From NCBI RefSeq assembly GCF_014196455.1, contig NZ_JACIDS010000004.1, positions 310,001-374,000 on the forward strand: a stretch of DNA of 64,000 nucleotides. The letters are read 5' to 3'. The translations under genes were made by a program, and so were the position numbers. Shown piece by piece: positions 58,878 to 64,000 of the stretch (position 1 is its first letter; each line of letters opens with the position of its first letter). The DNA is from Kaistia hirudinis. Lineage in GTDB: Bacteria > Pseudomonadota > Alphaproteobacteria > Rhizobiales > Kaistiaceae. The notes beneath the pieces were generated by a model that did no database searches, was not told the origin of the DNA, and saw only the letters and a program-made list of their open reading frames with translations.

Positions 58878-59807
58878 TCAGGACAGATTGGCGTTCTTGG
58901 ACATGATGCGGATCTGGATCGCGGCGAGACCCGCCATCATCAGGAACAGCACCATGGAAATCGCGCTCGCATAGCCAGGCCGGTTCATCTTGCCCTGCTC
59001 GAGCCAGATCAGGAATTCGGGCAGTGTCGTCGACGTGCCGGGCCCGCCGGCGGTCAGGACATAGATGAGGCCGAACATCGAGGTCAGCATGCCGATCGTC
59101 GTCACCACGGCGGCGAATTCGATGATCGGCTTCAGCGACGGGATCACGATGTACCACCAGGTCTGCAGCAGCTTGGCGCCATCGAGCTTGGCCGCTTCCA
59201 GCATGTCGGACGGCACGGTCGAAAGGCCGGCAAGGAAGATCAGCAGGCTCATGCCGAAGGTCGCCCAGAGCTGGACGGCGATCAGGCTGAACAGGGCGGT
59301 GGAGGAATTGCCGAGCCAATCGACGGCCGAAAAGCCGAGCGCCTTCAGCATGGCGTTGAACGAGCCGTCATAGCGCAGCAGCACGTTGAAGATCGCGCCG
59401 ACGATGACCGAGGAGAGCACGGCCGGGAAGAAATAGACGGCGCGGAACAGCTTGCCGCCCGGCACGCCCTGATGAATGAGGATCGCGAGGACCAGCGGCA
59501 GCGCGATCCAGATCGGCAGCGTCGCGATCAGGATCAGCATGTTGACGAGGCTGTCGAGAAAGGCCGGATCGCGGGCGAGCTCGGCATAGTTCGCGAGGCC
59601 GATGAAGTTCGGCTCGGCGATGCCGTTGTAATCCGTGAAGGAATAGCCGAGGCCCCAGATCAGCGGGACGATGCGGAAGATCGTGACGAGCGCCAGCGCC
59701 GGAAGCACGAAGAACAGCGCCAGCCGCTCGGGATTTGCGCCGACGCGGCGCTTGCGTTGGCCCGAGCGGGCATCACTCGCGTCCTTGGAAGTCGGGGTCG
59801 CTGTCAT
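58878..59807 (-). CDS. Sugar ABC transporter permease (MalF-like)
   Basis: A 309-residue permease. LPALALVTIFRIVPLIWGLGYSFTDYNG is the N-terminal helix, and LEAAKLDGAKLLQTWWYIVIPSLKPI the EAA loop. The first 25 residues are hydrophilic and basic. It follows the binding-protein gene after a repeat block. Confidence 0.93.
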   Translation of the reverse strand: MTATPTSKDASDARSGQRKRRVGANPERLALFFVLPALALVTIFRIVPLIWGLGYSFTDYNGIAEPNFIGLANYAELARDPAFLDSLVNMLILIATLPIWIALPLVLAILIHQGVPGGKLFRAVYFFPAVLSSVIVGAIFNVLLRYDGSFNAMLKALGFSAVDWLGNSSTALFSLIAVQLWATFGMSLLIFLAGLSTVPSDMLEAAKLDGAKLLQTWWYIVIPSLKPIIEFAAVVTTIGMLTSMFGLIYVLTAGGPGTSTTLPEFLIWLEQGKMNRPGYASAISMVLFLMMAGLAAIQIRIMSKNANLS

Positions 59808-59860
59808 CCGCTCGCCTCGTATTGGTTCTCAGACGCGGCCGAGACCGAGCACTGCTCCGC

Positions 59861-59990
59861 CTCTTCACCTCTCCCAGAGGGAGAGGTCGGACCGCAGGTC
59901 CGGGTGAGGGGTTACGGCCCCACCCGGAGAATTCCCTAACCCCTCATCCGCCGGCTCCGCCGTCGACCTCTCCCTCCGGGAGAGGTGAAG
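59861..59990. repeat. Family C palindromic repeat between binding protein and permease
   Basis: CTCTTCACCTCTCCCAGAGGGAGAGGTCGGACCG and an inverted counterpart CGTCGACCTCTCCCTCCGGGAGAGGTGAAGCGCG, enclosing two smaller palindromes. As at 53 kb, the repeat falls between the binding-protein and permease genes. Confidence 0.85.
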
Positions 59991-60016
59991 CGCGATACCG
60001 GCGGCGTGATGGAGAC

Positions 60017-61285
60017 CTACTTCTTCTTCGAGCTCGCCTGGACCTCGTCGAGACGGGCGGCGGCCTTGTCGACGGTGGTCTCGCCGGTGAAGAGGAGCTG
60101 GCTCTGGCGATGCCACTCTTCGAGCTCGGCGGTCGACATGTTGGCATGGGCCAGCGGCACGCCGTCCTTCAGCCAGCCCAGGATCTCCTTGGCGGAGGGG
60201 CTGTCGACCTTCGAGGTGTCGACGGCGGTATCCGAGGGGATCGCGCCGGCGGATTCGAAGAAGACCTGCATCGCCGGCGTCGCAGCGAAGCTCTTGGCGA
60301 GCGCGATGGCGAGGTCCGGGTTCTTCGAGAACTTCGTCACGCCATAGCCGATGCCGCCCGAGAGCGGCAGCTTCAGCGTGCCATTGCCACCTTCGACCGG
60401 CGGCATGACATAGACGCCGACCTTGTCGCCGCCCAGGAAGCCGTCGAACTCCTTCCAGTGCGCGACGTCGGAGATGAGGCCGATCGTGTTGGCGTTCTCG
60501 CCGCGCTCGAAGCTCTCATACTCGTCCATGAACTTGGCGGTCGAGTTGGCGCCCTCGGCGAACCAGCCATCCTTGTTGGCGTCGACCCAGGCCTGGAGGA
60601 TCGCCTTGACCTCGGGGCTCGACCATTTGAGGTCGCCCTTGGCCCAGGCCGCCTGCTGCTCCGCCGTCCAGCCATTGGCGGCCAGCGCGGAGAACCAGAA
60701 TTCGGCGCCGAAGCCTTCCTTGTTGCCGAGCGCGAAGGGCGTGATGCCCGCCTTCTTCAGCGCCTCGACATCGGCCTTGAGTTCGGCCCAGTTCGCGGGA
60801 ACCTTGGCCGGATCGAGACCCGCCTTGGTCCACAGATCCTTGTTGAAATAGACCGCGAAGCCCTGGATCGAGATCGGAACCGCATAGACGCTGCCATCGG
60901 CGCCGGTGAATTCCGGCCAGCCGGCGACGCGGCTCTTGATGTCGGCGACGGCGTCGTCGAGCTTGACGAGGGCGCCGGTGCGCTCCTTGGCCTGCGAGCC
61001 GCCATGCAGCAGCACGACGTCGGGGCCCTGGCCGGCCGAGATCGCGGTGCCGAGCAGCGTGTAATACTGGTCATGCGGCTGCATGACATATTTCACGGTC
61101 ACGCCGGGATGCGCCGCTTCGAAATCGGCCTTCACCTTGTCGAAATAGGGCGCCGTCGTCGGATCGCCCGACTTCCAGTCCCAGACGGTCAGCGTCACGT
61201 CCTCGGCATAGGCGAAGCCGGCGGTGCCGACCAGCGCGGCGGCCAGGATCGTGCCGGCGCGCAGATGCTTCATCGCGTGTCTCAT
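60017..61285 (-). CDS. Sugar ABC transporter substrate-binding protein
   Basis: A 422-residue family 1 binding protein with a signal peptide (cut after AGFAYA). LTVWDWKSGDPTTAPYFDKVKADFEAAHPGVTVKYV, GPDVVLLHGG and VYAVPISIQGFAVYFNKDLWTKAGLD are the family segments. GGGAGGAG lies five bases before the ATG. It is 68 bases after the enolase-superfamily gene and heads the transporter part of the operon. Confidence 0.94.
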   Translation of the reverse strand: MRHAMKHLRAGTILAAALVGTAGFAYAEDVTLTVWDWKSGDPTTAPYFDKVKADFEAAHPGVTVKYVMQPHDQYYTLLGTAISAGQGPDVVLLHGGSQAKERTGALVKLDDAVADIKSRVAGWPEFTGADGSVYAVPISIQGFAVYFNKDLWTKAGLDPAKVPANWAELKADVEALKKAGITPFALGNKEGFGAEFWFSALAANGWTAEQQAAWAKGDLKWSSPEVKAILQAWVDANKDGWFAEGANSTAKFMDEYESFERGENANTIGLISDVAHWKEFDGFLGGDKVGVYVMPPVEGGNGTLKLPLSGGIGYGVTKFSKNPDLAIALAKSFAATPAMQVFFESAGAIPSDTAVDTSKVDSPSAKEILGWLKDGVPLAHANMSTAELEEWHRQSQLLFTGETTVDKAAARLDEVQASSKKK

Positions 61286-61353
61286 CGTTACTCCTCCCTC
61301 GCAGTCGATCTCGGAAAGACGCGGCCGGCGAGTGCGGCGACGCGTCGTTCGTT

Positions 61354-62490
61354 TCAGTGCGGCAGACGGGTATTGACCGGTGCCGGCGGCAGCTCCTCAG
61401 CCGCCAGCACGTCGGGAATGGCGTGGTCGCGCCGTGCCGTCTCGGACAGCACGAGCCCATGGCCCGGACGCTCCGGCGCATAGGCGTAGCCGTCGCGGAT
61501 CTCGATCGGCTGCTCCACGAGATGGTCGAAATTCTGGAACGAGTATTCGAGCCATTCGACCTCGGGCAGGGCGATCGCCATGTTCACGCCGATCTCGAGG
61601 AAGGAATTGCCGAGGCTGACCGGGATGCCCTGCTCGGCGGCGATCCAGCCGATGCGCATGACTTCGCTGACATGGCCGTGGACATTGATCATGTCCGTGC
61701 CGCGCGCCTCGATGAGGCGCAGCTTGTCCGAGGCGCCGAAATATTCGCCCGAGTTCACCAGCGTGAAGGGGCAGCCGGCGCGCACCATCTTCAGGCCTTC
61801 GAAATCGTAGCGCAGGATCGGGTCCTCGACCCAGAGGATGTCGTAGCCGGCCTTGTTGATGATGTTGAGGCGGCGCACGGCGTCCTGCGGCGACCAGCCC
61901 TCATTGGCGTCGATCATGATCGCCTCGGCCTTGCCGACGGTCTTGGTGAGCAGCGCCAGCCGGTGCAGGTCGCGCTCGATATCGGGATGGCCGACCTTGA
62001 TCTTGAAGGCGGTGTAGCCGATCGCGCGGGCATGCTCGAACAGCGCGCAGAAATCATCATCCGAGAGGTGATAGTCGAGGCCGCTGGCATAGGCCTTGAC
62101 CCGCTTCTTGGTGCCGCCGAGCAGCTTCCAGAGCGGCAGGTCGATCTGCTTGGCCGTCAGGTCCCACAGCGCCTGGTCGATGCCTTCGGCGAAGGGGAGC
62201 GAGGCGCCGCGGATATTGCCGCCGCGCGGACGGCGGATGCGATGGACGAGCGCCGCCGGCTCCTGGCCTTCGAGGCCCGGCCAGATCTCGACGCGGAACA
62301 GGCGGTCGATCTCGGCGAGCGAGGGCAGGGCGTTGAAGAGCGAGGGCACGAAGCCGAGGCCGACGAGGCCGGTGTCGCTGATGAGCTCCAGCGCCGCCAT
62401 GTGCGCATGCTCGATCCGGACCTGGCTGTCGCCGATGACGCGGTCACGCGCGAATTGGAAACGGGTCAGTCGATATTCCGCGATGCGCAT
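61354..62490 (-). CDS. Enolase-superfamily (mandelate racemase/muconate lactonising) enzyme
   Basis: A 378-residue barrel enzyme. Metal ligands are Asp194 (MIDANEGW), Glu222 (WVEDPI) and Glu249 (NSGEYFG); Lys163 and Lys165 form the KxK base motif (FKIKVG). The second base position is unusual: the MLE-type lysine strand reads DMINVHGH (His271), and no mandelate-racemase His-Asp pair is seen, while IPVSLGNSFLEIG fits the MLE subgroup. With the mutarotase gene it could be a deoxy-sugar-acid dehydratase, but a racemase or a new activity is equally open. First gene of the operon. Confidence 0.85.
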   Translation of the reverse strand: MRIAEYRLTRFQFARDRVIGDSQVRIEHAHMAALELISDTGLVGLGFVPSLFNALPSLAEIDRLFRVEIWPGLEGQEPAALVHRIRRPRGGNIRGASLPFAEGIDQALWDLTAKQIDLPLWKLLGGTKKRVKAYASGLDYHLSDDDFCALFEHARAIGYTAFKIKVGHPDIERDLHRLALLTKTVGKAEAIMIDANEGWSPQDAVRRLNIINKAGYDILWVEDPILRYDFEGLKMVRAGCPFTLVNSGEYFGASDKLRLIEARGTDMINVHGHVSEVMRIGWIAAEQGIPVSLGNSFLEIGVNMAIALPEVEWLEYSFQNFDHLVEQPIEIRDGYAYAPERPGHGLVLSETARRDHAIPDVLAAEELPPAPVNTRLPH

Positions 62491-62513
62491 GATATGAGTC
62501 GCCTAATCGATCA

Positions 62514-63272
62514 ATGTCGAGCTTTGATATGCCACAGAAGCGATCTGATAGATCAGATTGGGCCGAGCTGCAAGACGCCGGCGTCGCTGCACCGCGGGAG
62601 AGCGGGGACCGCGAGGGCGATGGCGGTGCTGTCTCGCTGAGCGAGGTGGCCTATGGCCGGATCCTCGAACTCCTGTTCGCGCGCGGTCTGCCGGCCGGTG
62701 CGAGCGTGTCGCAGAACGACCTCGTCCGTCTCGTCGGCGTGCCGGTGGCGCCGCTGCGCGATGCTCTCAGGGTGCTGCAGACCGAGGGTCTGCTCACCAT
62801 TCATCCGCGCTCCGGCATCCGCTTCGTGAAGGCCGATTTCGAGTTCGCCAAGAACACCTATCAATTCCGCTCGATCCTGGAGCGGCCGGCCGTGCGGGCC
62901 TATGCCGAGGCCGGCGCCCTCGCCGCGATGGAGGCGCTCAGCGCCCGGCATGAGCGGGCGATCGAAGCGCTGCAGCGTGACGGCTTCTCGCTGGATATCG
63001 TCCGCGAACTGGTGAAGCTCGACGAGATCCTGCATTTCGAGATCATCGCGGCGCTCGGCAATCCGTTGGTCGAATCGACCTATCGCCGCGTGCACAATTA
63101 CCTGCAGCTGATCCGCCTCGACCGCACGCTGACGGCGCCGCTGGCGCTCAGGACGCTGCGCGAGCATCTCGACCTGCTTACCGCCTGCATGGCCCGCGAC
63201 GCCGACGCCGCCGAAGCCGCGCTGCAGGCGCATTTCGGCAATGCGCTGCAAAGGACGATCGGGATCTTCTGA
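62514..63272 (+). CDS. GntR/FCD-family transcriptional regulator
   Basis: A 252-residue regulator. The winged helix spans about residues 40-105 (VSQNDLVRLVGVPVAPLRDALRVLQTEGLLTIHPRSGIRFV), followed by a helical FCD domain (FRSILERPAVRAYAEAGAL; DEILHFEIIAALGNPLV with metal/ligand His and Asp). The first 40 residues are not conserved in type; starts at 62514 or 62529 both place an operator-like palindrome inside the gene. It is divergent from the enolase-superfamily operon with 23 bases between, and is its likely regulator. Confidence 0.9.
   Translation: MSSFDMPQKRSDRSDWAELQDAGVAAPRESGDREGDGGAVSLSEVAYGRILELLFARGLPAGASVSQNDLVRLVGVPVAPLRDALRVLQTEGLLTIHPRSGIRFVKADFEFAKNTYQFRSILERPAVRAYAEAGALAAMEALSARHERAIEALQRDGFSLDIVRELVKLDEILHFEIIAALGNPLVESTYRRVHNYLQLIRLDRTLTAPLALRTLREHLDLLTACMARDADAAEAALQAHFGNALQRTIGIF
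62543..62558. promoter_or_regulatory. GntR operator candidate
   Basis: ATCTGAT-AG-ATCAGAT is a perfect seven-base inverted repeat with a two-base centre, the size and symmetry of FadR/FCD operators. It lies 53 bases from the start of the divergent operon and within the first codons of the regulator as annotated. Confidence 0.55.
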
Positions 63273-63287
63273 GAAGGGGGAGGCGAA

Positions 63288-63698
63288 ATGGCTTATGCCA
63301 TCAAGGCCGCGATCGTCGAGCCGACGGCGGAGCGCTTCGTCTTCATCGGACAGAAGACCATGTATGGCGGCAGGCGGATCGCCGCGGGCGATCTGGTCTA
63401 TCTGTTCGCGAGTGAAAACGCGGGCGGCTCCGGCCTCGTCGCGCGCGGCATCGTGACGGCTTCGGAGCCCGTTCCTCGGCGTTCCGACCTCCAGCGCCAG
63501 ACGCCGCGGGTCAGCATCGAAATCCAGCGTGCCGCATTGGCCCGCCGCGCCCTCGGGCGGCGTGAGCTGAGAGCCCATGCCGACTGGGATGACGGGCGCC
63601 CCGAGACCGAGCTCAATTTCAAGCTCTATCGCCAGGCGACCGACAAGATCATCGGCATCTCGGACGAGACTGCGGCGTTTCTCGAACGCTGCTTCTAG
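63288..63698 (+). CDS. Conserved-looking small protein, possible PUA/EVE-like fold
   Basis: A 136-residue protein with a clear ribosome-binding site (GGGGGAGGCGAA) 15 bases after the GntR gene. IAAGDLVYLFASENAGGSGLVARGIVTASEPV resembles the strand pattern of EVE/ASCH/PUA-type domains that bind modified bases or RNA. I do not recognise a specific family. No signal peptide or membrane segment. It may be co-transcribed with the regulator. Confidence 0.7.
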   Translation: MAYAIKAAIVEPTAERFVFIGQKTMYGGRRIAAGDLVYLFASENAGGSGLVARGIVTASEPVPRRSDLQRQTPRVSIEIQRAALARRALGRRELRAHADWDDGRPETELNFKLYRQATDKIIGISDETAAFLERCF

Positions 63699-63758
63699 TC
63701 AGGGGCTGGACCCAATCGGGAATGGGTCCAGACGATCGTGGCGTTGCCCGTCCGTCCG

Positions 63759-64000
63759 CTATGCCGTCAGCTTGCGCTTCGACGACAGCATCAGCGCCAC
63801 GACGGTGACGACGAACGGGATCATGTGGATCACCTCGCCCGGGATTTGGGGGAGGATGCCGGGCAGCGCGATGGACAGCGCCTCGAAGGCCCCGAACAGG
63901 ACCGCGGCGATGGCCGTTCCCACCGGATGGCGACGGCCCAGCAGCACGGCGCCGAGCGCGATGAAGCCGCGGCCATTGGTCATGTCGCGCGTGAAGCCGA
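63759..64000 (-). CDS. ABC transporter permease of the nucleoside/simple-sugar type, C-terminal part
   Basis: The frame is open to the window edge and reads GFTRDMTNGRGFIALGAVLLGRRHPVGTAIAAVLFGAFEALS, the conserved C-terminal end of BmpA-type (nucleoside or sugar) permeases, then one more helix ending SSKRKLTA. The start lies beyond base 64000 on this strand. About 80 residues are visible. Confidence 0.85.
   Translation of the reverse strand, partial: GFTRDMTNGRGFIALGAVLLGRRHPVGTAIAAVLFGAFEALSIALPGILPQIPGEVIHMIPFVVTVVALMLSSKRKLTA

Overview
This is a GC-rich, gene-dense chromosomal window that looks like an alphaproteobacterium of the Hyphomicrobiales (rhizobia-like). The reasons are the gene content (glycogen glgP-B-C-A operon, a full C-P lyase locus with phnF/phnG divergence, many CUT1-type sugar ABC transporters), a TTAA-N7-TTAA CtrA-like box, and intergenic palindromes of the 'CGTCATCCCGG...CCGGGATGACG' kind common in that class. 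The genus cannot be fixed from the sequence alone.

Layout. (1) 1-2496: the 3' end of a CaiB/BaiF CoA-transferase and a solute-binding-like protein without a signal peptide. (2) 2534-14498: glycogen metabolism, with glgX1 divergent from a tight glgP-glgB-glgC-glgA-glgX2 operon, so there are two debranching enzymes. (3) 14665-30382: an exopolysaccharide locus with a JmjC/cupin-like protein, a CelD-type GNAT, an acyltransferase-polymerase-flippase operon, a GumC/Wzz-type chain-length protein with a degenerate kinase-like tail, four glycosyltransferases, an exported GH10 glycanase and a GINT1-like protein. No outer-membrane Wza and no initiating phosphoglycosyltransferase are in the window. (4) 30386-42926: phosphonate uptake and C-P lyase (hexapeptide transferase, phnCDEE, phnF, phnGHIJ, a phnO-like GNAT, phnKL, phnMN), with a recognisable PHO box and a HutC/PhnF-type operator candidate; phnP is not present. 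(5) 43090-50721: a minus-strand catabolic block (SDR, two sugar-isomerase-like TIM barrels, a Gfo/Idh/MocA dehydrogenase, a cupin, and the two halves of a Tm-1-like protein as separate genes). A TetR regulator is divergent from it. (6) 51689-57504: a CUT1 ABC transporter operon with one binding protein, two permeases, a 63-residue membrane protein and two ATPases. (7) 57684-63272: a convergent operon with an enolase-superfamily enzyme, binding protein, two permeases and an L-rhamnose-type mutarotase, but no ATPase, with a divergent GntR/FCD regulator. (8) 63288-64000: a small unknown protein and the end of an ABC permease gene.

How the parts connect. Regions 2 and 3 make storage and extracellular glycans. 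Region 4 scavenges phosphorus from phosphonates. Regions 5-7 look like two or more regulated sugar or sugar-acid utilisation modules; the ATPase-less transporter next to one with two ATPases suggests sharing of the energy subunit.

The window carries at least four families of intergenic palindromic repeats. Some are read into protein ends in the C-P lyase operon (both ends of PhnJ, and about 60 C-terminal residues of the GNAT). The best candidates for undescribed biology are the Tm-1-like/TIM-barrel/dehydrogenase block at 44-51 kb, the noncanonical enolase-superfamily enzyme at 61.4-62.5 kb, and the repeat-derived protein tails. Start sites given here are by ribosome-binding sites and family lengths. 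No homology search was run.
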